Assembly (NCBI RefSeq): GCF_024498075.1
Contig: NZ_JANHOF010000016.1
Span: 1 to 64,000, forward strand
Direction: 5' to 3'
Length of the DNA stretch: 64,000 nt
Source: Paenibacillus mendelii
Lineage (GTDB): Bacteria > Bacillota > Bacilli > Paenibacillales > Paenibacillaceae
Below the pieces are notes generated by a model. It was given only the letters and a program-made list of their open reading frames with translations, made no database searches and was not told where the DNA came from. How positions within the stretch are numbered: position 1 is the first letter of the stretch; each line of letters opens with the position of its first letter. Both the position numbers and the translations under genes were made by a program. Of this stretch, positions 42,007 to 50,624 are shown piece after piece.

Positions 42007-43956
42007 TCAGGCTCGATCGGTCTTTGAAGCTGATATTGGCCGCATTAAGTAAGGATATAGGAGTAGAAGGCCAAGTACATACAACACCAAGGCGAATATC
42101 GCCGGAGAAAGATGCCAGAAATCCATGTACCCGATATACAGATGAACGCTGAATGCCGCGGCAAAAGCTGGCGTACCCGCTCCCAGAAACGTCCACCATA
42201 GCCAGCGCGCTCCCTGCTGGATGCCCCATAGCGCAGTTGCCAGGAGGGCGATCGCGTTGGATAATAACGCCCCGCCGAAGCCTGCCCGGTCATGTGCGAT
42301 GAGCGGCAGCAGATTGGGATTGGCGGAATCCAGCGCAGCGGGACTGGTCATCAAGAATTCCAAGTCTTCGGGTACGAACACCTTCGTAACGCCCACCGTG
42401 GAAATGGTGATCCCGCCAATCACGAGTGCAAAACCAAGAACAACGAGCATAAACTGCCCCCGCTGTGCCATTCTCCATGTCGGATTGTTCGCGACATTCG
42501 TCTTTCTGCGGTAAGGCTCTTCCTTCCGATCCCGCATGGCCAGCATGAACATCGGCAGCAGAATGGCAGCAGCCGTTGCATGAAGCGGATCGAAATAGCC
42601 ATAACCCAAATACAGAAAAAAACTGCTGAAGCCCACGATTCCCGACACCATCAGAGCCGTTCTTGCCCAGTGCAGCCGTTCCCGCAGCCCATACCTTCCA
42701 AGCTGATAGTAGAGAACGCCGATAGAGAGCATCGTGCCTGCGAGCGTGATACGGTCATGTGACATGAAGGGCAGCAGACGCTCATTGATGCTGGCAAGCG
42801 TCTCGGCGTCCGTGCATAGAAAGGAAAGATCATACGGAAGCACCACTGTCGTCGCCGCAATAATCCATGCGATGATTCCGCCAATGATCATGCCGATCCC
42901 GAGCAGACACATCCACCCCCATCCTTGCCAGAATGAAGGCAGAGGCGGTGCAGGAAGGCGTGATACAATTCGGTACAGGATGGCTTCATTCACTCTCTTG
43001 GGCAAGCCCGGCCCAGAGAACACGATTCCGCTATGAAGCTGCACCAGATCGGCTCCGGCCTCCGTAAGATCAAGCGCGTCCTGCGGCTCATGCACGCCGC
43101 CGGCAGCTATCAGCGTGAATGATTCTGCCGGATACACGGAACGGATTCGCTTCAGCTTCTGTAAGACGGAGCTTCGTACGGCGCGTCCGACTACTTGGCT
43201 GTCACCGACTGTAATCGCATCGCCAATGACAACGCCTTCGAAGACAATGCCAGCTTCGTTAATATTGGCAAGCCGCGCCATGATCGCTTCCTCATTCGTA
43301 TCCGGTTGAATATATAACAACACGGGTTTGTCTGCTGCTTCCGACTTGGTTAGCCGAACAGCCTCCATGGTGCAGGCGTCGATAATGTCGGACGGCCAGC
43401 TATCCTCGGAGATATCCAAGTAGAAACCGGCTGCGAATGGGTTTAACGCCTTCAGCATACTTCGGATCTGAACCAGCGCTTCACCTGGGGTACAGCCTGG
43501 CATAGGGCAAAGCCGAAAAAAAGACGGAAGCGGATGGTCCCGTTTCCGCCTCATCCGCTCTACAATGGCTGCAAGGCCGTCATTAACCGGTGCGTCGGGA
43601 TAAACGATAGCTTCTTGAGCCCGGTCCAAGACAATGGGTTGATCGGATCGAACAGGCTCCATGGTGACTGGACCGATTTCCGTGAATCCGAATCCAAATT
43701 GCGCCAATGCGCGCTGGGCCGTCCCATGCGGGTCAACGCCGCCGCCGAGACCTATTGGATATTTCAAATCCAGGCCAAGCCGCTTCTGTTCTAGCAGTGG
43801 CGATACTTCCATATGACCGAGCGTACGGATGACGAGTGACCCGCCTGGAATTCGGCTGAGCCCGCCCATGGCATGAAGGGTTGCACTTCTGGCAATTCGA
43901 GCCGGCAGTTTAAATAGAAGCGGACGGAACAGCGTTTGGTACGACCAATCTGGCAT
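42007..43956 (-). CDS. DHODH-like domain fused to a duplicated membrane module
   Basis: About 649 residues. Residues 1-345 are a class-2 dihydroorotate-dehydrogenase-like barrel: YPIGLGGGVDPHGTAQRALAQFGFGFTEIGPVTMEP, and IAAGGVHEPQDALDLTEAGADLVQLHSG keeps the FMN-phosphate site. The usual substrate-side motifs are changed: NxSSPN reads DISEDS, VKIAPD reads LYIQPD and TNTT reads IGDA. Residues 350-649 hold about eight hydrophobic segments in two repeats, each with a PxDLxFL...LLPxxxHDR core. ATG 43956 follows a GGGGGG run by seven bases. So the protein is likely a membrane-anchored flavoprotein with another substrate. Name 'PyrD' is not justified. Confidence 0.8.
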   Translation of the reverse strand: MPDWSYQTLFRPLLFKLPARIARSATLHAMGGLSRIPGGSLVIRTLGHMEVSPLLEQKRLGLDLKYPIGLGGGVDPHGTAQRALAQFGFGFTEIGPVTMEPVRSDQPIVLDRAQEAIVYPDAPVNDGLAAIVERMRRKRDHPLPSFFRLCPMPGCTPGEALVQIRSMLKALNPFAAGFYLDISEDSWPSDIIDACTMEAVRLTKSEAADKPVLLYIQPDTNEEAIMARLANINEAGIVFEGVVIGDAITVGDSQVVGRAVRSSVLQKLKRIRSVYPAESFTLIAAGGVHEPQDALDLTEAGADLVQLHSGIVFSGPGLPKRVNEAILYRIVSRLPAPPLPSFWQGWGWMCLLGIGMIIGGIIAWIIAATTVVLPYDLSFLCTDAETLASINERLLPFMSHDRITLAGTMLSIGVLYYQLGRYGLRERLHWARTALMVSGIVGFSSFFLYLGYGYFDPLHATAAAILLPMFMLAMRDRKEEPYRRKTNVANNPTWRMAQRGQFMLVVLGFALVIGGITISTVGVTKVFVPEDLEFLMTSPAALDSANPNLLPLIAHDRAGFGGALLSNAIALLATALWGIQQGARWLWWTFLGAGTPAFAAAFSVHLYIGYMDFWHLSPAIFALVLYVLGLLLLYPYLMRPISASKTDRA

Positions 43957-44007
43957 AGCAGCTCCCCCCCCTTTGTTGCAGCATCCGTATGCGATCACGA
44001 TCGCGCG

Positions 44008-44730
44008 CTACCCGTGTTTATTCACGATTCGCAGCTCTACCTGACCGGTACGGACATCAATATGCTTGACTAGCATGGAAACTCGATTGCTCTCATCCAG
44101 CAGTGACCAATAATAAGACAGAGATTCGTCCATGACATCAAATAGCGGAAGCTCGTAGGGCTCTCCGGCATAAGAGAGCAAGACTCCGTCTTTCTCTTGC
44201 GCATAGGTGTGAATACAATGTCCGACACCCGGTGTAAAGCGGTCGAAATGATAGAAATCCCGAACGCATAGCCCTGGCTGCTGATTGGCTGTTTTTAGTA
44301 TTGATAGTGTATATGTCTGCCGGTTCCTATCCATAACCCCTGATATTCGGGGCGTGTAGTGCGGCGGATCCGGCTCATATTCGCGTCGCTGAAGAGATGA
44401 TTCGAACAGCTCGCCTACTTGCAAACCCGATATGATCGTATCGGTTTGATCGCCGTTCGTCACGATATGATAGGGTCCCTCTTCCTTAATCGGGCTGTAA
44501 ATCGTTAACGACGGATCGGTCATCCTCGCAGGTTCGTAAGCTTCGTTACGAACAGAGGTCCCCTCTTGCTTGAAGACACGATTACGGCTATTCTCGCTTC
44601 GTCCCATAATCCAATACAGTTGAACATAATGTAATTGAGATGGCGTTAATCCGATAATGAATCCGCGTCCTGGATAAGGATTGCTGCGAAGACGTTCCAC
44701 GTTATCGGACAGCCGAGCAGATGTAAGCAT
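44008..44730 (-). CDS. PurO-like IMP cyclohydrolase family protein
   Basis: About 240 residues. The start NPYPGRGFIIGLTPSQLHYVQLYWIMGRSENSRNRVF matches the IMP-cyclohydrolase (PurO-type) family strongly, and PHYTPRISGVM and GVGHCIHTYAQ follow in the middle. In archaea PurO closes FAICAR to IMP; Bacillota members often exist besides PurH and may have another role. ATG 44730 follows AAGGAG by seven bases. It starts a four-gene unit with the DHODH-like fusion, the C26 hydrolase and a Nudix gene. A weak TTCAAA/TAAACT promoter lies near 44790-44820 on the minus strand. Confidence 0.8.
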   Translation of the reverse strand: MLTSARLSDNVERLRSNPYPGRGFIIGLTPSQLHYVQLYWIMGRSENSRNRVFKQEGTSVRNEAYEPARMTDPSLTIYSPIKEEGPYHIVTNGDQTDTIISGLQVGELFESSLQRREYEPDPPHYTPRISGVMDRNRQTYTLSILKTANQQPGLCVRDFYHFDRFTPGVGHCIHTYAQEKDGVLLSYAGEPYELPLFDVMDESLSYYWSLLDESNRVSMLVKHIDVRTGQVELRIVNKHG

Positions 44731-44952
44731 GCAAAAACTCCTTCTGTGGAATTGTAGAAGCACCTCTGCTAGTATCCTGTAGCTGCAGCTATTGCTAGTT
44801 TATCATCTCGCGCTGTTGTTTTGAACGCTTGTTTTCCTTGCAAGTGCGGAGCAGGAAGAATGATTCTGGTGAAGCGCTGGCGGGCGCCTTTGTTCTAAGC
44901 ATTTCAAGCTTTAAATCTGATTCGAAGAAAGCCGGGGACAACAGCGATCGCA

Positions 44953-44986
44953 AGAACATTCTGCCTGCGCAGCAGGTCATGTTCCT
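44953..44986. other. Stem-loop in the gap upstream of the PurO-like gene
   Basis: AGAACAT and ATGTTCCT arms flank an inner CTGCCTGCGCAGCAGG stem. No T-run follows, so it is not a standard terminator. It lies between the PPOX gene stop and the PurO-like promoter and could be a terminator variant or a leader element. Confidence 0.35.
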
Positions 44987-44991
44987 GTCTG

Positions 44992-45633
44992 CTAGTACAG
45001 CCTTTTTTCATAGCTTTCCCGCAGCCCTTGAGCAACCGATTCGGCGGTTACGTCAGCGACACCGACGTGATCGGCCAGCATCTTCGCAACTGTGGGCATG
45101 GCTGACAGATCAGGCCATGATTCGGGCTTCCATAATTCCGAGCGCCGGAACGCTTTGCCGCAATGAAAGTAGCAGGCTTCCACCTGAATACCGATTCCCA
45201 GCTTCGGTATTTTTCCATGCGAGCTCATCTTCTCCATCAGATCCGGATCCGTAATGATGCTTGCACGCCCATTCATCCGCAGCGTTTCTTCCAGACCAGG
45301 AATGATGAAAATAAGTCCGGCATGCGGATTCTCCAGCAAATTGAGAAAGGAATCCATCTTACGATTGCCAGGACGCTCCGGAATGACAAGATGCTTCTCA
45401 TCCAGAACATACACGAAGCCTGGCGCATCTCCTCTAGGAGAAACATCGCATGATCCTCGGCTATCCGAAGTTGCTAAATAGACCATTGGAGAAAGAGAGA
45501 TGAAAGAGCGGCAATGCGCATCGATCGTCGTAATCGTCTTCTGTGCAACAACCGGGTTCGGATAACCGAGCAGCTGACGCAGCTCGTCTTCTGACTCCAC
45601 ACGATTGTTAAATATGCTTGTATTCGAATTCAT
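44992..45633 (-). CDS. Pyridoxamine 5'-phosphate oxidase-type FMN protein
   Basis: A 213-residue PPOX-like split-barrel protein. FISLSPMVYLATSDSRGSCDVSPRGDAPGFVYVLDEKHLVIPERPGNRKMDSFLNLLENPHAGLIFIIPG is the MSMEG_1061-type pattern (general function prediction of the family). The segments ISLSPMVYLAT and DVSPRGD form the FMN-binding strands. Likely an oxidoreductase or haem/F420-type reductase; substrate unknown. GGAGGAG lies eight bases before the ATG. Confidence 0.85.
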   Translation of the reverse strand: MNSNTSIFNNRVESEDELRQLLGYPNPVVAQKTITTIDAHCRSFISLSPMVYLATSDSRGSCDVSPRGDAPGFVYVLDEKHLVIPERPGNRKMDSFLNLLENPHAGLIFIIPGLEETLRMNGRASIITDPDLMEKMSSHGKIPKLGIGIQVEACYFHCGKAFRRSELWKPESWPDLSAMPTVAKMLADHVGVADVTAESVAQGLRESYEKRLY

Positions 45634-45675
45634 AGCGTTTCTCCTCCTGCTTCCATCCTGACCGCGGCCAGGATA

Positions 45676-46233
45676 TCAATCTTCAATAATAGCAAGGTTC
45701 GGCCACAGACGCTGCCACTGTTTCGCCGTTATACGGCTCCGATAGTAAGCTTGATCCGAGAATAGAGGGCTTCGTCTGACAATCAGACGGAATAAGTCAT
45801 CCAACCCGTAGGGACAGCAGAGGCTCAGCTCATCGTTCCATTCCAGCCTCACTCCGATTGCAGTAGCCGTCTCCGGCCATCTGCTTAATGCATCGTAGAC
45901 GGAATCATATGCGGCCTCATTGTTACGAATATGCATTCTAGCTTGATTCTTGACCGACCACTTCTCATTACCAGTAGCATCGATTAGCGATTGTTCCAAA
46001 GCCTGATCCCGCTGCTCCTCCGGAAAATCGGAATCATAATACACCACATCGATATCACTGTGAGTGGCCCGGTAATCATAATTGTGCAGCCTGTCCCAGA
46101 CATAGTTGCGTATGTAGCCTGCTGCCACGAAGCTGTTGGGAAGCTCAAGTCCCCTTACGCGCCGCAAGTCGTCCATCATCATTGGATGCTCGCGGATATA
46201 GCTCTTTAATAATTGTTCCAACTTTCCGTTCAC
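45676..46233 (-). CDS. COG3575-type nucleotidyltransferase family protein
   Basis: A 185-residue protein with the nucleotidyltransferase-like motif VAAGYIRNYVWDRLH followed by THSDIDVVYYD (DxD). These, and the LSLCCPYGLDDLFRLIVRRSP C-terminal stretch, match the COG3575 family of uncharacterised nucleotidyltransferases. The start is a GTG with an AGAGG site close by. It lies 42 bases upstream of the PPOX gene and is divergent from the GntR gene. Function unknown. Confidence 0.75.
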   Translation of the reverse strand: MNGKLEQLLKSYIREHPMMMDDLRRVRGLELPNSFVAAGYIRNYVWDRLHNYDYRATHSDIDVVYYDSDFPEEQRDQALEQSLIDATGNEKWSVKNQARMHIRNNEAAYDSVYDALSRWPETATAIGVRLEWNDELSLCCPYGLDDLFRLIVRRSPLFSDQAYYRSRITAKQWQRLWPNLAIIED

Positions 46234-46438
46234 CTCGCCTCTACCGGACTGCCAAGCATGACCGGCAGGTTAAGTTGATTTACTATACCATAGCTCCCAA
46301 TATTTGAAAATAATCGGAGTGGAACGTTCAAGAAATCGTTGACAATCAGATTGAATAGATAATATCATTTATATAAATAGATATGATCTTTATGTAATTT
46401 CGTAAAGATTGCTTAAGGAGAAAGGAAGAGAACCTGTC

Positions 46439-47116
46439 ATGAAGAAGCTCGCCCATGAGGAAATCATCGCGCGTGTGAAGGATAAGATTGCGAGCGGCGA
46501 ATGGAAACCGGGCGAACGTCTTCCGACAACCAGACAGCTGGCAGTGGATTTTGGACTTAGCATGACGGCAGTACGTGAGGCATTGCGGGTGCTCGAGAAT
46601 CAGCGAATCGTGAGTGTGGAGCATGGGCGGGGCATCTATATCCATAACGATCCCAGCTTGCTCGATGACCCGGCAGGCAAACTGCGAGAGCTGGAGGACA
46701 GCACCCTCCTGGAGCTGCTAGAAGCTCGAATCGTGCTCGAACCGGAGCTTGCCGCCTTCTGCGCAGAACGGGCGACCTCCGGCCAAGTAAGAGAGATCCG
46801 CTTGCTGGCGGAGCGGATGGAGGAGCAGATTCGGCAGGGCATAGATCACTACGCCACCGATCTTCAATTCCATATGACAATCGCCGAGGGCGCCAATAAC
46901 CCGCTTCTATCGCAGATGCTGTCGGCCATCTCGGATTTATCCGCGAAAGGGCGCAGAGAAACGAACAAGCTGCCCCACAGCAAGGCGAAAGCGGCGAGCT
47001 ATCATATGCTGATCGCTATCGCCATCGAAGAACGCGAAGCTGATCAAGCCCGTTCACTCATGAAAACGCATATCAGCGACATGATCGCAGCCGTGAAGAA
47101 AGCACTCGGCCAATAG
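46439..47116 (+). CDS. FadR-type GntR regulator
   Basis: A 225-residue regulator. Residues 5-75 are the GntR winged helix (EIIARVKDKIASGEWKPGERLPTTRQLAVDFGLSMTAVREALRVLENQ). Residues 90-220 are an FCD effector domain with metal-site His residues in DLQFHMTIAEGANNPLL and YHMLIAIAIEEREADQARSLMKTHI. ATG 46439 follows GGAAG by about ten bases; an in-frame TTG 46409 exists. The galactonate dehydratase gene starts 19 bases after its stop, so it is very likely the autoregulated repressor of that pathway. Confidence 0.88.
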   Translation: MKKLAHEEIIARVKDKIASGEWKPGERLPTTRQLAVDFGLSMTAVREALRVLENQRIVSVEHGRGIYIHNDPSLLDDPAGKLRELEDSTLLELLEARIVLEPELAAFCAERATSGQVREIRLLAERMEEQIRQGIDHYATDLQFHMTIAEGANNPLLSQMLSAISDLSAKGRRETNKLPHSKAKAASYHMLIAIAIEEREADQARSLMKTHISDMIAAVKKALGQ

Positions 47117-47135
47117 AGAGGAGAACTGATAAACC

Positions 47136-48284
47136 ATGAAAATAACACGTATGGAAACCTTTGTTGTTCCGCCTCGCTGGTTGTTCCTTAAAGTAGAAAC
47201 GGACGAAGGAATTGTCGGCTGGGGAGAGCCCATCATCGAGGGGAAGGCGCACACCGTTCAAGCTGCCGTGGAAGAGTTGAGCAGCTATTTAATCGGCAAG
47301 GATCCGCTGCGGATCGAGGATCACTGGCAGGTCATGTACCGGGGCGGCTTCTACCGTGGCGGCGCCATTCTAATGAGCGCGATTGCCGGTATCGACCAAG
47401 CGCTGTGGGACATTAAGGGCAAGTACTTCAACGCCCCGGTCTATCAGTTGATTGGCGGCGCCTGCCGCGAGAAGATGAAGGTCTATTCCTGGATCGGAGG
47501 CGACCGGCCTAGCGACGTCGGCGCTTCCGCTCTGCGTGCCAAGGAAGCGGGCTTTACCGCTATTAAGATGAACGGTACGGAGGAGCTTCAATACGTCGAT
47601 ACCTACGAGAAAATCGATCAAGTTCTAGCTAGGGTTGCCGCCGTTCGTGATGCAGCAGGACCGTATATGGGCATCGGCATCGATTTTCACGGCCGCGTCC
47701 ACAAACCCATGGCCAAGGTGCTCGCGAAGGAGCTGGAACAGTTCCGCCCTCTCTTCATTGAGGAGCCTGTGCTGAGCGAGAATAACGAAGCCTTGCGGGA
47801 CATTGCCCGCGCTACGAATATTCCGATCGCAACAGGTGAGCGGATGTTCTCCCGTTGGGACTTTAAATCGCTGCTCGCCGATGGATACGTCGACATTATC
47901 CAGCCTGATCTGTCGCATGCCGGGGGCATTACCGAATGCAAGAAGATCGCGTCCATGGCGGAAGCCTACGATGTCGCCGTGGCGCCGCATTGCCCTCTCG
48001 GCCCGATTGCCCTTGCCGCTTGCCTTCAGGTCGATGCCACCTGTCATAATGCCTTTATCCAGGAACAAAGTCTCGGCATTCATTATAATCAAGGCAACGA
48101 CCTGCTGGACTACATTCATGATCATTCCGTCTTCGAATATAAAGAAGGCTTCGTCACCATTCCGCCTGGACCCGGCCTCGGCATTGCCATCAATGAGGAG
48201 CAAGTGCGCAAGATGGCCGAGATCGGCCATCATTGGCAGAATCCGCTCTGGCGTCATGAGGACGGCAGCGTAGCTGAATGGTAA
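47136..48284 (+). CDS. dgoD: D-galactonate dehydratase
   Basis: A 382-residue enolase-superfamily enzyme of the DgoD group. Start MKITRMETFVVPPRWLFLKVETDEGIVGWGEP is diagnostic. Metal ligands are Asp in GIGIDFHGRV, Glu in LFIEEPV and Glu in TGERMFSR; the general-acid/base His is in VAPHCPLGP. It dehydrates D-galactonate to 2-dehydro-3-deoxygalactonate. The kinase and aldolase (DgoK, DgoA) are not in the window. It is directly behind a FadR-type regulator, and a strong terminator follows. Confidence 0.92.
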   Translation: MKITRMETFVVPPRWLFLKVETDEGIVGWGEPIIEGKAHTVQAAVEELSSYLIGKDPLRIEDHWQVMYRGGFYRGGAILMSAIAGIDQALWDIKGKYFNAPVYQLIGGACREKMKVYSWIGGDRPSDVGASALRAKEAGFTAIKMNGTEELQYVDTYEKIDQVLARVAAVRDAAGPYMGIGIDFHGRVHKPMAKVLAKELEQFRPLFIEEPVLSENNEALRDIARATNIPIATGERMFSRWDFKSLLADGYVDIIQPDLSHAGGITECKKIASMAEAYDVAVAPHCPLGPIALAACLQVDATCHNAFIQEQSLGIHYNQGNDLLDYIHDHSVFEYKEGFVTIPPGPGLGIAINEEQVRKMAEIGHHWQNPLWRHEDGSVAEW

Positions 48285-48301
48285 GACACTTGAAACGATA
48301 G

Positions 48302-48337
48302 AAAAGCGCGGCGATCGTTCCCGATCGCCGCGCTTTT
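48302..48337. terminator. Bidirectional terminator after dgoD and lutC
   Basis: A 16-bp perfect stem (AAAAGCGCGGCGATCG and complement) with loop TTCC, between the convergent dgoD and lutC genes. Confidence 0.93.
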
Positions 48338-48386
48338 GTTGTCAATTTCTATAGTAGACTGCACTATTGGAAGGAAACTTCGTTTC

Positions 48387-49118
48387 TTATCCGACGATAA
48401 GGGAGTAGACGATACCCGGTCCATGCACACCAATCGTCAAATCATTCTCAATATCGGCCGATCGGCTTGGACCGGAGATAAAGTGAATGCCTGCAGGCAG
48501 GCTAGCCCTTCCTGCGCGATCGAAATCGGGTAGTATCTCCCCTAACCGTGTCTTCAGACGTTCCAGCGGAATAATGACGATCAGCACAGTCGGCAGCAAG
48601 CTGACGGAACGGCCTTTATCCTTGGAGGATAGTACCGTTACCGATCCTGTGTAAGCAGCCGCATAGTCTGCCATAACAACACCGAAATCGGCTTCTGCGG
48701 CACGTGCCTTCCAGGACTGCGCCGGATCGCTGTTCCATACGGATATGGACGCATCTGGGAGTGCAGCTTCCAGCCCTAGCGCCTCAAGCTCCGCCTGATT
48801 CTGCCGCACAATATACTTGGCGCTCATCTCATTGGCTTTGTCGGCAATGAACTGCTTCGCCGCCTCCATATCGGCCAGCCGGGCAACATGTCCGCCAGCG
48901 CTCTTGAAGTTCTCCGTAAAATGTTGAACCCGCTCTTCCTGCGACCATTCGAAATTGTTCCAGAAGTCGGGTGCGCCGCGGAAAGGATGCTTAGGCGCCT
49001 CCATTACTCTCGGCCGTCCCAGCTTGCTGGCAATGCTGTTCATGAATTTCTCCTGTTTCGAACGGGATGCTGCCTCAAGTTCATCCAGCCATTGTTGATG
49101 TGTTTGTGACTCAGCCAT
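48387..49118 (-). CDS. lutC: LutC, lactate utilization protein C
   Basis: A 243-residue YkgG/LutC-type protein: IASKLGRPRVMEAPKHPFRGAP, ADFGVVMADYAAAYTGSVTVLSSKDKGRSVSLLPTVLIVIIP and the C-terminal GIHFISGPSRSADIENDLTIGVHGPG. It completes the LutABC L-lactate dehydrogenase complex that takes lactate to pyruvate. Its start overlaps the stop of lutB by 8 bases. It ends the long rha-lut gene line on the minus strand. Confidence 0.93.
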   Translation of the reverse strand: MAESQTHQQWLDELEAASRSKQEKFMNSIASKLGRPRVMEAPKHPFRGAPDFWNNFEWSQEERVQHFTENFKSAGGHVARLADMEAAKQFIADKANEMSAKYIVRQNQAELEALGLEAALPDASISVWNSDPAQSWKARAAEADFGVVMADYAAAYTGSVTVLSSKDKGRSVSLLPTVLIVIIPLERLKTRLGEILPDFDRAGRASLPAGIHFISGPSRSADIENDLTIGVHGPGIVYSLIVG

Positions 49119-50622
49119 GGCCGTGTCCTCCTTTATCCCTGTTCTTCACAGCGGCTTCCATGCGGCTGCGTACCGCCGGATCCATCTCTTGAAGCCCGTT
49201 GCGGATCTCTTCCTCAATCGTTCCCCAACTATCCCGGAACGTCTTCTTCGGTATGCTCGGTGTAACCCGGTAGGTGTTCCAGCCTTTCAGCGGACCGAGC
49301 TTCGTTCTTATTTCGCCATTGCGAACAACAAGCTTCTGCCCCAGCTTACCCAGATTTAAGATCGTACGGAACCGTTTCGAGCCGCCCATCACCGCGGAAA
49401 AGCCTTTCATCCCGATGCTTTCGATCTTATTGCCATGACCGGCTTCGACCTTCCGTCTTCGCAAATAAACGAGCATATCATGCAGTGGAATTTTCACTGG
49501 ACAGGCTTCGTAACAAGCGCCGCACAAGCTTGACGCATTCGCAATATCATCCCATTCGCCCACGTTCTTCTGAAGCGATGGTGTCAATACGGCTCCGATC
49601 GGACCGCTATATGTGCCACCGTACGCGTGACCGCCGATGTGGCGGTATACCGGGCAGGCGTTCAGACAAGCGCCGCAGCGGATGCAGTTCAGCAGTTCCT
49701 GGAATTCCGGATCGCCCAGCTGCAGGGAACGGCCGTTATCGACAATAATAATATGCATTTCTTCCGGACCGTCTCCGTCTTCGGATCGGCGCGGACCTGT
49801 AATGCCGGACATGTAGACCGTCAGCTTCTGACCGGTTGCCGAACGCGGAAGAAGCGTTGCCATGACCTCCAGATCCGTCCAAGAAGGAATAATCCGCTCC
49901 ATGCCCATCAGTGTAATTTGTGTTTTCGGTACGGTTGTAACCATACGCGCATTGCCTTCGTTCTCGAACAGGACCATAGAGCCGGTCTCGGCGATCGCAA
50001 AGTTACAGCCCGTCATTCCGATATCGGCTTCAAGAAACTTCTCGCGAAGCTTCTTGCGGACGAAGCCTGCAAGCACAGTCGTGTCTGGCGCGAGCGTTTC
50101 ACCTGCATCCGCGGACAAGAGATCTGCGATTTGATAACGGTTCTTATGAATGGCAGGGATAATAATATGAGACGGGGTCTCGCCTGCCAGCTGAATGATA
50201 TATTCGCCCAAATCGGTTTCGATCGCTTCGATGCCGATCTTCTCGAGGTGATGGTTCAGATGCAGCTCCTCGGTTACCATGGACTTCGACTTGACGATCG
50301 TTTTCGCCTGCTTGCGCTCGGCGATGTCCAGCGCTACCTTTACCGCGTCTGCCGCTGTATCTGCGAAGTGAACATGGACACCGTTTGCACGGGCATTCTC
50401 CGTAAAGATATTCAAATAATAATCGAGATGCGCGATCGTATGAAGCCGGATCTGCCGGCCCCGCTCCCGCCAATCATCCCAATTCCCATGATCCTCGGAC
50501 GCTTTCTTCTTCCCGTTGCGAAGTCGTTCGGTCGTGAACCGGACAGCTTTTCGTAAAAAATCGTCGTTCAAGGCTAAATCCGCACGCTCTTTAACCGTAC
50601 CTGCCGTTCCCGTCGTACTCAT
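49111..50622 (-). CDS. lutB: LutB, lactate utilization iron-sulfur protein
   Basis: A 503-residue protein. The N-terminal 300 residues are the LutB/YkgF domain with an ETGSMVLFENEGNARM stretch; near residue 310 is a 4Fe-4S motif CIRCGACLNACPVY, and near 365 a second CGACYEACPVK. Both clusters are complete. ATG follows GGAGTG by about seven bases and lies two bases after the lutA stop, so translation is coupled. With LutA and LutC it oxidises L-lactate. Confidence 0.94.
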   Translation of the reverse strand: MSTTGTAGTVKERADLALNDDFLRKAVRFTTERLRNGKKKASEDHGNWDDWRERGRQIRLHTIAHLDYYLNIFTENARANGVHVHFADTAADAVKVALDIAERKQAKTIVKSKSMVTEELHLNHHLEKIGIEAIETDLGEYIIQLAGETPSHIIIPAIHKNRYQIADLLSADAGETLAPDTTVLAGFVRKKLREKFLEADIGMTGCNFAIAETGSMVLFENEGNARMVTTVPKTQITLMGMERIIPSWTDLEVMATLLPRSATGQKLTVYMSGITGPRRSEDGDGPEEMHIIIVDNGRSLQLGDPEFQELLNCIRCGACLNACPVYRHIGGHAYGGTYSGPIGAVLTPSLQKNVGEWDDIANASSLCGACYEACPVKIPLHDMLVYLRRRKVEAGHGNKIESIGMKGFSAVMGGSKRFRTILNLGKLGQKLVVRNGEIRTKLGPLKGWNTYRVTPSIPKKTFRDSWGTIEEEIRNGLQEMDPAVRSRMEAAVKNRDKGGHGHG

Positions 50623-50624
50623 GC

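Noticed and set aside
44795..44980. 61-residue minus-strand ORF upstream of the PurO-like gene
   Set aside because: It contains the hairpin region and lacks a ribosome site; better explained as leader or intergenic DNA.
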